A stretch of 64,000 nucleotides of DNA from Spirosoma aerolatum (GCF_002056795.1 NZ_CP020104.1:5651501-5715500); one strand, 5' to 3'. Positions 16,580-25,819 are shown, numbered from the stretch's first letter. Notes: generated by a model not told the origin, from the sequence alone. Made by a program: numbers and translations.

Positions 16580-16602
16580 AACACCTTAAAACACAAAACA
16601 AA

Positions 16603-18936
16603 ATGCGTACGCACAACCTGGGTTACCCCCGGATCGGTAACCACCGCGAACTCAAACGAGCCTGTGAACAATTCTGGGCTGGCAAAATTACGTCACAGCA
16701 ATTGCAGCAGGTCGGTCGCTCCATTCGGGAAGCCAACTGGCAAACCCAACAGCAGGCCGGTATCTCGCTCATTCCCTGCAACGATTTCTCGTATTATGAT
16801 CAGATGCTGGACATGTCGCTGATGCTGGGAGCGATTCCCGAACGGTTCGAGCCCTTACAGCAGACAACCTCCGCTGACCCGGATCGTCTGACCCTCTACT
16901 TTGCCATGGCCCGTGGTTATCAGCAAAACGAACTGGATATAAAGGCGATGGAGATGACCAAATGGTTCGACACCAATTATCATTACATCGTTCCCGAATT
17001 TACAGCTACACAATCGTTCCAGTTGCTGTCAGATACACTCTTCAACGAGTTTGATGAAGCCCGAAAGGTGTTGGGCCAAATACCTAAACCTGTACTGATC
17101 GGCCCCGTTTCGTACCTATTATTAGGCAAAGAAAAAGAAGCTGGATTTCAGAAACTAGACCTGCTCGACCGATTACTGCCGATTTACGAGCAAATTCTAT
17201 CCCGCTTACAGGCCCAGGGAGCCAACTGGATTCAGCTCGATGAACCCTGTCTGGCGCTAGACCTGACGCAGGCGCAACGAGATGCCTTTACGAGTGCCTA
17301 TGCGCAGCTTCGTCGGGCAACCCCGGATCTTAAGTTTCTGCTAGCGTCTTATTTTGAATGCTATGGCGACAACCTGGCCACGGTAGCTCAATTGCCTATC
17401 GACGCCCTCCACCTTGATCTGGTTCGTTGCTCAGGGCAATTAAGTGACATCCTCCAGACCGAATTGGCCCATCGTTCCACACTTCTCTCCCTAGGTGTAG
17501 TCGACGGGCGCAACATCTGGATCAATAACCAGGACCAATCGCTCCAGCTTATCCAGCCTGCTGTGGACGCTTTAGGAATAGATCGCATTTTACTAGCGCC
17601 TTCCTGCTCGCTCCTGCACGTCCCCTGTGACTTGCAGAACGAAACGGCTGACCAGAGTTTACCTGCTGAAATCAAGCAATGGCTGGCTTTTGCCCGACAG
17701 AAGCTGGATGAAGTCGTTACCTTGGCCACGTTATTGCACGAACCAGAAAACCAGATCGCTCAGCAAAAACGGGCAGCCAACCGGGCGGCTATCATCAATC
17801 GTCAGCACTCACCGCTGATTCATCGACCTGCCGTACAGGCACGTGTGCAGAACCTGACCGATGCCGATAGTCAGCGTAACAGCCCATTCGGCCAACGGCA
17901 AACGACCCAACAGGCCGAATTAAACCTGCCCCTATTCCCCACCACCACTATCGGCTCCTTCCCGCAAACCGAAGCCATACGTGCCAATCGGGCCAAGCGT
18001 AAAAAGCAGGAAAAATCCCAGGCTGATTACGAAGCATTTATTGAAGAGCAGATTCGGGAAGCTATCGACTGGCAGGAAACCCTTGGGCTGGATGTTCTGG
18101 TACATGGCGAGTTTGAGCGGAACGACATGGTAGAGTATTTCGGGGAGTTGCTGGATGGATTTGCTTTCAGCGAAAACGGTTGGGTACAAAGCTATGGCTC
18201 ACGTTGTGTGAAACCGCCGATTCTGTATGGCGATGTATATCGGCCAGCTCCTATGACTGTTCGCTGGGCGCAGTTTGCCCAGTCGTTAACCCCAAGACCA
18301 GTTAAAGGGATGCTGACAGGCCCCGTAACCATTTTACAGTGGTCGTTCGTCCGCGACGACCAGCCACGCCGAGACACCTGTCTACAACTGGCGCTGGCGG
18401 TTCGCGACGAAGTGATGGACCTGGCAAACGCTGGTATTCAAATCATCCAGATCGACGAACCCGCCATTCGCGAAGGCTTACCGCTCCGGCAGGAAAACTG
18501 GACTACGTATCTGACATGGGCTGTGCAGGCATTCCGGGTAGCCGCGTCGGGTGTGGCCGACAACATCCAGATTCATACGCATATGTGTTATTCAGAGTTC
18601 AATGATATCATTGATGCCATTGCCGATATGGATGCCGATGTGATTACGATCGAAACGTCACGGTCGCAGATGGAATTGCTCGACGCCTTTGTAAACTTCA
18701 ATTATCCCAATGAAATCGGGCCCGGCGTATACGACATTCACAGCCCACGCGTACCAACCGTTGAGGAAATGATCCGTTTACTCCATAGAGCGATGGCGGT
18801 CTTACCTGCCCGAAATCTGTGGGTCAACCCAGACTGTGGCCTCAAAACCCGTCGATGGCCAGAAACAACCGAAGCCTTGAAAAACATGGTTCAGGCAGCG
18901 AAGCAGGCCCGCGAATCAGTCTTCGAAACCGTGTAA
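16603..18936 (+). CDS. metE: Cobalamin-independent methionine synthase
   Basis: 777 residues, full length for the two-barrel enzyme. It transfers the methyl group of 5-methyltetrahydrofolate polyglutamate to homocysteine, giving methionine in the cytoplasm without B12. The N-terminal barrel begins 'NLGYPRIG', and the C-terminal barrel begins near 'LPLFPTTTIGSFPQT'. Zinc ligands of the family are seen in 'IHTHMCYSEF' (His and Cys) and 'WVNPDCGLKTR' (Cys). The gene is preceded by a cobalamin riboswitch, so expression should fall when B12 is available. The 3' end, including the stop codon, lies inside a 28-bp hairpin. Confidence 0.97.
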   Translation: MRTHNLGYPRIGNHRELKRACEQFWAGKITSQQLQQVGRSIREANWQTQQQAGISLIPCNDFSYYDQMLDMSLMLGAIPERFEPLQQTTSADPDRLTLYFAMARGYQQNELDIKAMEMTKWFDTNYHYIVPEFTATQSFQLLSDTLFNEFDEARKVLGQIPKPVLIGPVSYLLLGKEKEAGFQKLDLLDRLLPIYEQILSRLQAQGANWIQLDEPCLALDLTQAQRDAFTSAYAQLRRATPDLKFLLASYFECYGDNLATVAQLPIDALHLDLVRCSGQLSDILQTELAHRSTLLSLGVVDGRNIWINNQDQSLQLIQPAVDALGIDRILLAPSCSLLHVPCDLQNETADQSLPAEIKQWLAFARQKLDEVVTLATLLHEPENQIAQQKRAANRAAIINRQHSPLIHRPAVQARVQNLTDADSQRNSPFGQRQTTQQAELNLPLFPTTTIGSFPQTEAIRANRAKRKKQEKSQADYEAFIEEQIREAIDWQETLGLDVLVHGEFERNDMVEYFGELLDGFAFSENGWVQSYGSRCVKPPILYGDVYRPAPMTVRWAQFAQSLTPRPVKGMLTGPVTILQWSFVRDDQPRRDTCLQLALAVRDEVMDLANAGIQIIQIDEPAIREGLPLRQENWTTYLTWAVQAFRVAASGVADNIQIHTHMCYSEFNDIIDAIADMDADVITIETSRSQMELLDAFVNFNYPNEIGPGVYDIHSPRVPTVEEMIRLLHRAMAVLPARNLWVNPDCGLKTRRWPETTEALKNMVQAAKQARESVFETV

Positions 18937-18990
18937 ATCGTTACCTGATGGGTACTCAGCGGGTACCCATCAGGTAACGATTTACACGGT
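18928..18990 (+). terminator. 28-bp perfect hairpin containing the metE stop codon
   Basis: Bases 18928-18955 are the exact reverse complement of 18963-18990, with a 7-base loop. The metE stop codon (18934-18936) lies in the left arm. The following gene is on the same strand 38 bases on, so this probably ends the metE transcript. Confidence 0.75.
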
Positions 18991-19028
18991 TATACAGTAA
19001 CAGAAAACGACAACGCTTATGTACTAAA

Positions 19029-19292
19029 ATGGAACAAGCCGGTTGTAATAAACATGAATCGAAAACCTGCCCACGCTGCCAACGACGTTTCGAGTGCCGG
19101 GTAGGCAGCATTAATCTCTGCCAATGCCAACCCGTCAGGCTTAACCCCGAACAGCAACAGTATATTGAAACACGCTATGCCGACTGTCTGTGTGCCGACT
19201 GTCTGTGTGCCGACTGTCTGCTGGCACTTCGTACAGCCTACAATCAACTTGACTATAACAAAGCCATTACCCGAATTCTTTATGGACATTAA
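19029..19292 (+). CDS. Cysteine-rich CWC-family protein
   Basis: 87 residues, 11 of them Cys. The N-terminal 'KTCPRCQRRFECRVG' followed by 'NLCQCQPV' and the C-terminal 'YADCLCADC' match the CWC family, small putative zinc-binding proteins of unknown role. The Cys-rich end has been lengthened by an in-frame 15-base tandem repeat (19188-19220) that gives ADCLC-ADCLC-ADCL, whereas one such unit is usual. The gene overlaps the thioesterase start by 11 bases, so translation is coupled. It is the first gene of a three-gene operon directly downstream of the metE hairpin. Confidence 0.75.
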   Translation: MEQAGCNKHESKTCPRCQRRFECRVGSINLCQCQPVRLNPEQQQYIETRYADCLCADCLCADCLLALRTAYNQLDYNKAITRILYGH

Positions 19293-19689
19293 CCCGCAAC
19301 AAACCGACACCATTGCCAAGCGAATCGCTTCGACGGAAACCCGAATTTTTAAAGCGGTTTTCCCCAATACCACCAACCACTATGACACCCTGTTTGGTGG
19401 TACAGCCATGCAACTTATGGACGAAGTGGCTTTTATCACAGCCACTCGCTTTGCCCGTAAGCGCATGGTAACGGTTTCGTCTGATCAGATCAATTTCACC
19501 CAACCCATTCCAGCAGGCACCATCATTGAACTGATCGGACGGGTCGAACATGTGGGAAATACCAGCCTTCGGGTCGGGGTTGAAATTTATGTCGAAGAAA
19601 TGTATGCCCTGGAGCGACACCGGGCCATCCACGGCTCATTTACGTTTGTGGCCCTGGATGAGCATCGAAACCCTATTCGTGTGTTATGA
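19282..19689 (+). CDS. Acyl-CoA thioesterase, hotdog fold (YciA/BACH type)
   Basis: 135 residues from ATG 19282. The open frame extends to 19165, but the extra region lies inside the CWC gene and reads as its shifted Cys codons. The family pattern is visible: 'VFPNTTNHYDTLFGGTAMQLMDEVAF', beginning with the Asn-His and Gly-Gly of the active site, then 'DQINFTQPIPAGTIIEL' and 'FTFVALDEH'. It hydrolyses acyl-CoA to free fatty acid and CoA in the cytoplasm, usually as a hexamer. It overlaps the CWC gene upstream (11 bases) and the unknown gene downstream (4 bases), so all three are co-expressed. Confidence 0.9.
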   Translation: MDINPQQTDTIAKRIASTETRIFKAVFPNTTNHYDTLFGGTAMQLMDEVAFITATRFARKRMVTVSSDQINFTQPIPAGTIIELIGRVEHVGNTSLRVGVEIYVEEMYALERHRAIHGSFTFVALDEHRNPIRVL

Positions 19690-20027
19690 AATACCAGGCA
19701 TCGACTCATTTAAAGCTGGCTGATACGACGGGCCGAGTACCTGCCTCCATTCTGGATGGATTCATTCGCGAAGAGTTATTACGGCAGATCAGCACGGCAT
19801 TAAAATCGCACCTACCGATTCACCGAAGCCCATTTACTAACCCATCTCAAGTTACCAATCAGACAGATCAAGTCAATTTTACGACCGAACTGGTCATCCT
19901 TTCGTGCGATCAGTGGTACCGCTTCCGTCTTGAAATTGACCACTATTGTCTTGATTTACCAACCGACAAACGCCATGAGCTACAGGCTCTACTGGATGCT
20001 ATGGAAAGTCCGGAAAATACCCGTTGA
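19686..20027 (+). CDS. Conserved-looking protein of unknown function
   Basis: 113 residues, starting in the ATGA overlap with the thioesterase stop. No signal peptide, membrane segment or motif is visible. The middle is rich in Thr, Asn and Gln, and the C-terminus ('DKRHELQALLDAME') looks helical. Its position as last gene of a tightly overlapping operon with a CWC protein and an acyl-CoA thioesterase supports it being real, but gives no function. The stop codon lies inside the terminator hairpin that follows. Confidence 0.65.
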   Translation: MKYQASTHLKLADTTGRVPASILDGFIREELLRQISTALKSHLPIHRSPFTNPSQVTNQTDQVNFTTELVILSCDQWYRFRLEIDHYCLDLPTDKRHELQALLDAMESPENTR

Positions 20028-20070
20028 GCAACTTGATCGCTATTTTATCCTGATCAAATTGCTCAACGGG
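20020..20070. terminator. 19-bp hairpin at the end of the CWC-thioesterase operon
   Basis: Bases 20020-20038 pair with 20052-20070 with a single G-T wobble; the loop is 13 bases. The stop codon of the upstream gene (20025-20027) is in the left arm. A minus-strand gene ends at 20088, so the hairpin may serve both directions. Confidence 0.7.
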
Positions 20071-20087
20071 TGATTTGTGACCTTCGC

Positions 20088-21356
20088 CTAGGTTTTGCGC
20101 TTTTTCTTACGAGCCGATGGGAACAGTACGTTATTAAGAATAAGCCGATAACCCGCCGAATGCGGATGCAGATTCAGATCGGTTGGGTTGCGAAAACCGC
20201 CCCCCCGTGTTCCTTCGGGGTCATGACCACCATAGAACGTCCATTGTCCCTTGCCCATTTCGCCATAGATATAACGATCCGACGTTTTGCCCTCGCCCAT
20301 AACCAGGCTACTGGGCTTGACCGCCCCTTTGCGGAAGGCTGTCGTCTGACCAAAAAACTCTTTGATTATATTTTCGTGGTTCTGGGTGAGCATGGATGGA
20401 ATAGCATCCCATTTGGCCGAAAAGTTGAACAGCTCAAAAAAGCCACTGGGCTCATCGAATCCGCGATTAGCAGCCGAATTAATATCCGAGAAGGTCGAAA
20501 AACCGCGATACCCATTGTCGGATTCGAGTGTAAAGTTGCCAAAGGCAAACGTTTTGCTGAAGTCCAGTTTCTCCTGCGCATTAGGGTCCATGCCATCGCC
20601 ATCGTAGCTACTCCCGACAATATCGACGCCCTCAGCCGCCAGTGCAATATCGAGCGTTTCGGCTGCCGAGCACATGGCAAACAGGTAACCACCACCCGCA
20701 CAGAACTGCTTGATTCCTTTGGCAACAGCCAGCTTCATCTGTGATACTTTCGAATAGCCATATTTACGGGCAATGTCTTCCTGCGCTTTGATGTCGGCCA
20801 GCGACTGCCGGTGCATGTTACGCCCAAACTGACCCGTAAAATCTTCGTGGTGCAGGTGCAGCCAGTCGTATTTGGGTAAATCGCCTTTCAGCACTTCTTC
20901 GTCGTACACCAGTTCATACGGAATTTCGGCATAGGTCAGCACGAGCAGTACGGCATCCGTATTTTCAAATTCGGCGGGGCCAACTTTGGCGGGTGAATAC
21001 ACGATGATTTTAGCGGCCTTCTGCAGTTTGACCACATCCATATTTACATCAGGATTGGCCAACTGCTGACGGATCGATTCAGCCTGCGAATCTGAAATGC
21101 CCTCGAACGACACACCCCGAACCCGGCATTCGGTCTCCACAGACTTGGTGTATTTCATCATAAAACTGCCGCCCCGGTAATTGAGCAGCCATTCCACTTC
21201 CTGATCGTCTTTCAGCACTTTATAGGCAATGCCATACGCTTTCAGATGATTGGTTTGTCGGTCGTCCATCGGAATCAGGACGTAATTGGCCCAGGCAGGA
21301 GCTGCCCAGCCCACAAAAGCCAGTAATACCAGCAGAAAAGTTAAGTGCTGTTTCAT
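20088..21356 (-). CDS. Exported conserved protein (often labelled 'asparagine synthetase B')
   Basis: About 422 residues from the Met at 21356; a Met three codons further up is also possible. A signal peptide is clear ('LTFLLVLLAFVGWAAPAWA'), so it is periplasmic or lipid-free secreted. The next stretch, 'NYVLIPMDDRQTNHLKAYG', matches Bacteroidota proteins that carry the label asparagine synthetase B. I see neither the N-terminal Cys glutaminase nor the ATP-pyrophosphatase motif of that enzyme, and synthesis outside the cytoplasm would be odd, so the label is probably wrong. The central 'KIIVYSPAKVGP' and 'GGGYLFAMCSAAE' resemble a class I glutamine-amidotransferase-like fold. It is divergent from the M1 aminopeptidase. 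Confidence 0.65.
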   Translation of the reverse strand: MKQHLTFLLVLLAFVGWAAPAWANYVLIPMDDRQTNHLKAYGIAYKVLKDDQEVEWLLNYRGGSFMMKYTKSVETECRVRGVSFEGISDSQAESIRQQLANPDVNMDVVKLQKAAKIIVYSPAKVGPAEFENTDAVLLVLTYAEIPYELVYDEEVLKGDLPKYDWLHLHHEDFTGQFGRNMHRQSLADIKAQEDIARKYGYSKVSQMKLAVAKGIKQFCAGGGYLFAMCSAAETLDIALAAEGVDIVGSSYDGDGMDPNAQEKLDFSKTFAFGNFTLESDNGYRGFSTFSDINSAANRGFDEPSGFFELFNFSAKWDAIPSMLTQNHENIIKEFFGQTTAFRKGAVKPSSLVMGEGKTSDRYIYGEMGKGQWTFYGGHDPEGTRGGGFRNPTDLNLHPHSAGYRLILNNVLFPSARKKKRKT

Positions 21357-21365
21357 ATCGTGCAT

Positions 21366-21373
21366 TATTTTTG
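21366..21373 (+). promoter_or_regulatory. -7 promoter box ahead of the M1 aminopeptidase gene
   Basis: TATTTTTG fits TAnnTTTG and lies 45 bases before the aminopeptidase start, in the short gap between divergent genes. No -33 element was recognised. Confidence 0.35.
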
Positions 21374-21417
21374 ACCTAATTCATCGTCATGTGTAGCCAT
21401 GACTACCAACAACTTCT

Positions 21418-23985
21418 ATGATGCGTTACGGTATTACTGCACTTCTTCTACTTGCCATGCTCGGGAGCCAACAGCCTGCCCTAAGTCAATCAAAAACCGT
21501 TGAAACGGGCGTGTCGCAAACGCTGGCCAAAGCCCGGAAACAAACAATCAGTAACGTGGCCTATGCTTTAAAGTTCGACATTCCTGCGCAAAAAAACCAG
21601 CCTATTCCAGCCACTGAATCAATATCGTTTAACTGGGCCAAAAACGCAGCCCCTCTCCAGCTTGATTTCAAAGAGAAACGTACTCAGGTACAGACCGTTT
21701 CCGTTAATTCAGTGGCGATTCCTATTGTTTTTGAGAGCGAACATTTACTGATTTCTACTGCTTATCTGAAGCCTGGTGCAAACACTGTTTTTATACAGTT
21801 TACGGCCGGCAACTTATCGCTCAACCGAAACGATGAGTATTTATACACTCTGCTCGTTCCCGACCGCGCCCGAACGGTATTTCCCTGCTTCGATCAACCC
21901 GACCTGAAAGCTAAATTTCAACTGTCGCTGACGATTCCGAGTCGCTGGCAGGCCATGACCAATGCGGCCGTCCATGACTCGACTGTGGCTGGCGACCGTA
22001 AAACCATCAACTTCCGTCAGTCGGAAGTGATACCAACCTATCTGTTTTCGTTTGTAGCCGGGAAGTTCACCTCCATCAGCCGAACCCTCGACCGCCGACC
22101 AATGACCCTTTTCCATCGCGAAACCGATACCACCAAAATCCGGCTAAGTCTTGACCCGATCTTTAAGCTCCACGCCGATGCGTTGAACTTCCTGGAAGAT
22201 TACACCCAAATTCCGTATCCGTTCCAGAAATTCGATTTTGTGGCCGTACCCGATTTTCAATACGGCGGCATGGAACATGTCGGGGCCATCGATTACCGAC
22301 TATCGAGCCTGTTTCTCGACAACGGTGCCACCCGCGATCAAAAACTTTCACGGGCGACACTGATCGCGCATGAAACAGCCCATATGTGGTTTGGTGATCT
22401 GGTAACCATGCGCTGGTTCAACGATGTATGGCTGAAAGAGGTGTTTGCCAACTTCATGGCCGATAAGATTACCGAAGTATCCTCACCGGAGGCTAATTAC
22501 GACCTTCAGTTTGTGGTCGATCATTTTCCGGCAGCCTATGCCGTTGACCGGACTGAAGGTGCCAACCCGATTGGTCAGCCGCTGGCCAATTTACAGGAAG
22601 CCGGAACGCTGTATGGAGGCATCATCTATCACAAAGCGCCAATCATGATGCGGCAACTGGAGCGATTAATGGGCAAAACGGCTCTACGCGACGGCCTGCG
22701 TGACTACCTGAAAAAATACTCGTTTGGCAACGCGACCTGGAGTGACCTGATTTCGATTCTGGATACGCATACCCCCGCTAATCTGCAAGCCTGGAACAAG
22801 GTTTGGGTAAATGAAACCGGACGACCGAAGTTTTCGTACCAATTGGATAGTAAAGGCGGAACTATCAATCAGTTTGTGATTTCGCAGCAGGGCGAAGATG
22901 GCTCCAACCGATTCTGGCCCCAGAGCTTTGAAATAGCGTTTGTCTATCCTGATCACCGGGAAGAATTGACCGTGCATATGGACAAACCACAGGTTGTACT
23001 GAACGAAGCGCTCGGGAAGCGAACACCTTTATTTGTTACGTTCAATTCATCGGGGCAGGGGTATGGAATTTTTCCCGTCGATACAGCCACAGCCGTCCAT
23101 CTGGAATTCACGAAAAACCCAGTAACACGGGCGGCTACGTACATTAATTTATACGAAAACATGGTATCTGGTCAGGGGATTTCACCGGAGCAACTGGCCT
23201 TTGGGTATCAGAACATGTTACGTATAGAATCAGAAGAGCTAAATCTACGCCTGATAACCAGCCAGCTTTCGGATGTTTTCTGGAATTTCACCCGACCCGA
23301 AAAACGGCCCACCCTGGCAGCTTCGATTGAACAGGCAGCCTGGCAGGCCATGGAACAGGAACCAAATCCTGGTAAGAAGAAACTCCTGTTTCGGTTGTAC
23401 CAGAATATTGCCTTCAGCACCGACGCCCGCGACCGGCTGTATGCCATCTGGCGCGACCAGAAAGCCCCGTCGGATGTAACGCTTACCGAAGACGATTACA
23501 CCAGCCTGGCCTTAGCCTTGGCCGTTCGCGACTACCCGGCTGAAGGAATTCTGGCGACGCAACTGGCTCGTATCAAAAACCCGGATCGGAAGAAACGGCT
23601 GGAATTTATGATGCCGGCCCTATCGTCGAACGTAGCTGAACGAGATCAGTTTTTTGCGTCGCTGGCAACGGAAGCCAATCGGGAGCATGAAGCCTGGGTA
23701 ACGGCGGCACTAGGGTATCTGCATCACCCGTTACGGACAGAAACTTCCGCCAAATACCTGCCTAAGAGTCTGGAACTGCTGGAAGAGATTCAGCGAACGG
23801 GCGATATTTTCTTCCCCGAATCGTGGCTTCGTTCCACCCTATCGAGCTATCAGACACCCGAAACCGGACAACTGATTCGGAAATTTCTGGCCGACCGCCC
23901 GAACTACAATCCACGATTACGGGCTAAGCTCTTACAGGCAGCCGATGGGCCGTTCCGGGCAAGCAAGTTGCTGTATCACCTATGA
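21418..23985 (+). CDS. M1-family zinc aminopeptidase, exported
   Basis: 855 residues, full length for M1. A signal peptide covers about 1-23. The exopeptidase motif usually written GxMEN appears as 'GGMEH' at 283-287. The zinc site is HETAH at 318-322 with the third ligand E341 in 'WLKEVFANF'. A C-terminal helical domain follows from about 530. The enzyme removes N-terminal residues from peptides in the periplasm or at the cell surface. Its stop overlaps the start of an AraC-family regulator (ATGA), so the two are translated together, an unusual pairing that suggests the regulator responds to nutrient peptides or controls this operon. Confidence 0.92.
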   Translation: MMRYGITALLLLAMLGSQQPALSQSKTVETGVSQTLAKARKQTISNVAYALKFDIPAQKNQPIPATESISFNWAKNAAPLQLDFKEKRTQVQTVSVNSVAIPIVFESEHLLISTAYLKPGANTVFIQFTAGNLSLNRNDEYLYTLLVPDRARTVFPCFDQPDLKAKFQLSLTIPSRWQAMTNAAVHDSTVAGDRKTINFRQSEVIPTYLFSFVAGKFTSISRTLDRRPMTLFHRETDTTKIRLSLDPIFKLHADALNFLEDYTQIPYPFQKFDFVAVPDFQYGGMEHVGAIDYRLSSLFLDNGATRDQKLSRATLIAHETAHMWFGDLVTMRWFNDVWLKEVFANFMADKITEVSSPEANYDLQFVVDHFPAAYAVDRTEGANPIGQPLANLQEAGTLYGGIIYHKAPIMMRQLERLMGKTALRDGLRDYLKKYSFGNATWSDLISILDTHTPANLQAWNKVWVNETGRPKFSYQLDSKGGTINQFVISQQGEDGSNRFWPQSFEIAFVYPDHREELTVHMDKPQVVLNEALGKRTPLFVTFNSSGQGYGIFPVDTATAVHLEFTKNPVTRAATYINLYENMVSGQGISPEQLAFGYQNMLRIESEELNLRLITSQLSDVFWNFTRPEKRPTLAASIEQAAWQAMEQEPNPGKKKLLFRLYQNIAFSTDARDRLYAIWRDQKAPSDVTLTEDDYTSLALALAVRDYPAEGILATQLARIKNPDRKKRLEFMMPALSSNVAERDQFFASLATEANREHEAWVTAALGYLHHPLRTETSAKYLPKSLELLEEIQRTGDIFFPESWLRSTLSSYQTPETGQLIRKFLADRPNYNPRLRAKLLQAADGPFRASKLLYHL

Positions 23986-24884
23986 CGCCCAGTGACCTTT
24001 TTCCGGCCATCAGTCCGGCAATGGCCCGCGAGCTTTTTCTGATCAGAGATGCGTCGTGGGGAGAGCGATTTAAGGAAAATTTCAACCAGTTTATCATTGC
24101 GCCCCTGGAGTATAGTTGGCCGGTTATTAAGCTCCCGCTCCCCCCGTCGCGAACCAGCAATCATGCCCTGATTATGGTAGAACATGGGGAGGTCAACATT
24201 ACCGTTGGTCATCAGGCGTATACACTTCGGTCGAAGGAACTGGTCATTGTGCCTGCGCTTCAAATATTTACTCTGCACAGCATCCGGCCCGATTCGATAG
24301 GGTTTATGTCGTTCATCAGTCAGGAACTACTTTTAGGCGCTACTAGTGAGTTCGATTTTCTGAAATTAACGGGTAATCCGCACATAAATTTATCGGATCA
24401 GCAAGCCCAGTTTGTCAGTACGCTTCTGCATCGACTCGTTATTGACTATCAGGAAAATGGAGCGACAAAACCTGAGTTGATCCGACCGTATCTGCTGGCG
24501 CTGTTCGCCGAGATCGACCGGGCATATGTGGGTCCGATGGCAACTAAAACCGACGTGGGCGAACGATTGGTTCAACGCTTTATGGACTTACTGACAATGC
24601 GTATCCGCCAAACCCGACTCGCCAGTCAATATGCCGACTGGCTGGCCGTTAGTCCGAATCATCTGAACAAAGTGGTGAAACATAGAACCGGCCAATCGCC
24701 TTCCGTATGGATCGACGAACGGGTTGTACTGGAAGCCAAGGTGTTACTTGTTCAGACGGAGTTGACTGTAGCCCAGATCGCGCATGAAATGGGCTTCCCC
24801 GATCAATCGACTTTCGGAAAACTCTTTCGGAAATATACTGAATTAAGCCCGACTCAATTCAGGAGCCAGTTTGTGGACGCCTGA
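23982..24884 (+). CDS. AraC-family transcriptional regulator
   Basis: 300 residues. The N-terminal half looks like a cupin-type ligand-binding domain ('LIMVEHGEVNITVGHQAYTL'). The C-terminal 100 residues hold the two helix-turn-helix motifs of AraC proteins ('LASQYADWLAVSPNHLNKVVKH' region and 'VAQIAHEMGFPDQSTFGKLFRKY'). The start ATG overlaps the stop codon of the M1 aminopeptidase, so expression depends on that gene's transcript. Target genes are not evident. The following membrane gene, 99 bases on, may or may not belong to the same transcript. Confidence 0.88.
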   Translation: MTPSDLFPAISPAMARELFLIRDASWGERFKENFNQFIIAPLEYSWPVIKLPLPPSRTSNHALIMVEHGEVNITVGHQAYTLRSKELVIVPALQIFTLHSIRPDSIGFMSFISQELLLGATSEFDFLKLTGNPHINLSDQQAQFVSTLLHRLVIDYQENGATKPELIRPYLLALFAEIDRAYVGPMATKTDVGERLVQRFMDLLTMRIRQTRLASQYADWLAVSPNHLNKVVKHRTGQSPSVWIDERVVLEAKVLLVQTELTVAQIAHEMGFPDQSTFGKLFRKYTELSPTQFRSQFVDA

Positions 24885-24983
24885 CAAGATGATTGATTTT
24901 GACCAGAATCGCCCTGTTCCTGCCTAAACATATCTCGGTAAGCAGTTAGACCTTTGTGATTGTATTCAGGCTTCGATAGCTCC

Positions 24984-25451
24984 ATGATTTATCCTATTCT
25001 GCTGGTTGTTCATAATGCTTTACGGTGGCTGGTTCTGGGGAGCTTACTGATCGCACTGGGCAACAGTTATTCGGGCTGGTTGCGAGCACGTCCGTATCGG
25101 CCTATTGACCAGACAATACGCGTAATCGCTACATCAATTGCCCATACGCAGTTGCTGATTGGGTTTTATCTTTATTCCAAAAGTCCAATCGTAAGCTATT
25201 ACTGGACGTTTTCGCCCGATTCCAGTCAATCGCCCGAGTTTCGGTTTTTTAGCCTGATTCATATTGGATTGATGTTCACGGCCATCGTGATAATGACCGT
25301 TGGCTCGAGCAAAGCAAAACGCCAGCCAACACCACAACAGAAATTCAGAACAACCGCCATTTATTTTACCATTACCTTGCTGCTCATCCTCCTTGCGATT
25401 CCCTGGCCATTTTCACCGCTGGCCACTCGACCGTGGATTCGAAATTTTTAA
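24984..25451 (+). CDS. Four-helix membrane protein
   Basis: 155 residues from ATG 24984; a TTG at 24960 would add eight polar residues and is less likely. Four hydrophobic segments are seen, starting 'ILLVVHNALRWLVLG', with His and Arg residues inside or next to the first and third helices ('SIAHTQLLIGFYL', 'SLIHIGLMFTAIV'). Such His-bearing four-helix proteins in Bacteroidota are sometimes labelled cytochrome b-like, and the spaced His residues would permit haem binding, but this is not proven. The next gene begins 50 bases on in the same direction. Confidence 0.6.
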   Translation: MIYPILLVVHNALRWLVLGSLLIALGNSYSGWLRARPYRPIDQTIRVIATSIAHTQLLIGFYLYSKSPIVSYYWTFSPDSSQSPEFRFFSLIHIGLMFTAIVIMTVGSSKAKRQPTPQQKFRTTAIYFTITLLLILLAIPWPFSPLATRPWIRNF

Positions 25452-25501
25452 CCTTGCCTCTTTCCTCACGGGAGAAGGGCCTAAGAAAATCGATTACAAC
25501 C

Positions 25502-25819
25502 ATGCACTTTTTTAATTCACTCAAAATCCGGCTTCGCGTCGTAAGCTTTGCCGAAGGGATTTCTTACCTGTTGCTTCTGTTCATTGCTGTGCCACTAAAA
25601 CGAATCGGAGGCCACCCCGAAGCGGTGCAAATTCTGGGGCCGATTCATGGGTTGCTGTTTGTCTGGTATGTACTGGTCATTATTCAGGCCAAAACCGAAT
25701 ATGGCTGGTCGGCAAGTAAAACGGGACTGGCGCTGCTGGCATCAATTCTACCCGGCGGAACCTTCTATGCCGACCATAAGGTATTCCGGTTTTTACCAGC
25801 GACAACGCAGGACTCGTAA
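25502..25819 (+). CDS. DUF3817-family membrane protein
   Basis: 105 residues from ATG 25502; the frame is open to 25433, but the added N-terminus overlaps the previous gene and does not fit the family. Three hydrophobic helices are present. The opening 'RLRVVSFAEGISYLLLLF' and 'GPIHGLLFVWYVLV' match DUF3817, a domain of small membrane proteins of unknown role. Its neighbour upstream is also a small membrane protein, and the two may be co-transcribed. The gene ends at a clean intrinsic hairpin. Confidence 0.78.
   Translation: MHFFNSLKIRLRVVSFAEGISYLLLLFIAVPLKRIGGHPEAVQILGPIHGLLFVWYVLVIIQAKTEYGWSASKTGLALLASILPGGTFYADHKVFRFLPATTQDS

Noticed and set aside
16228..16822. Open frames across the metE leader (plus and minus)
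   Set aside because: They run through the cobalamin aptamer or into metE in another frame. Their sequence is explained by the RNA structure and the gene.
20070..20744. 224-residue open frame on the plus strand
   Set aside because: It is antisense to the exported protein gene at 20088-21356, has no family features, and its codons follow the mirror pattern of that gene.
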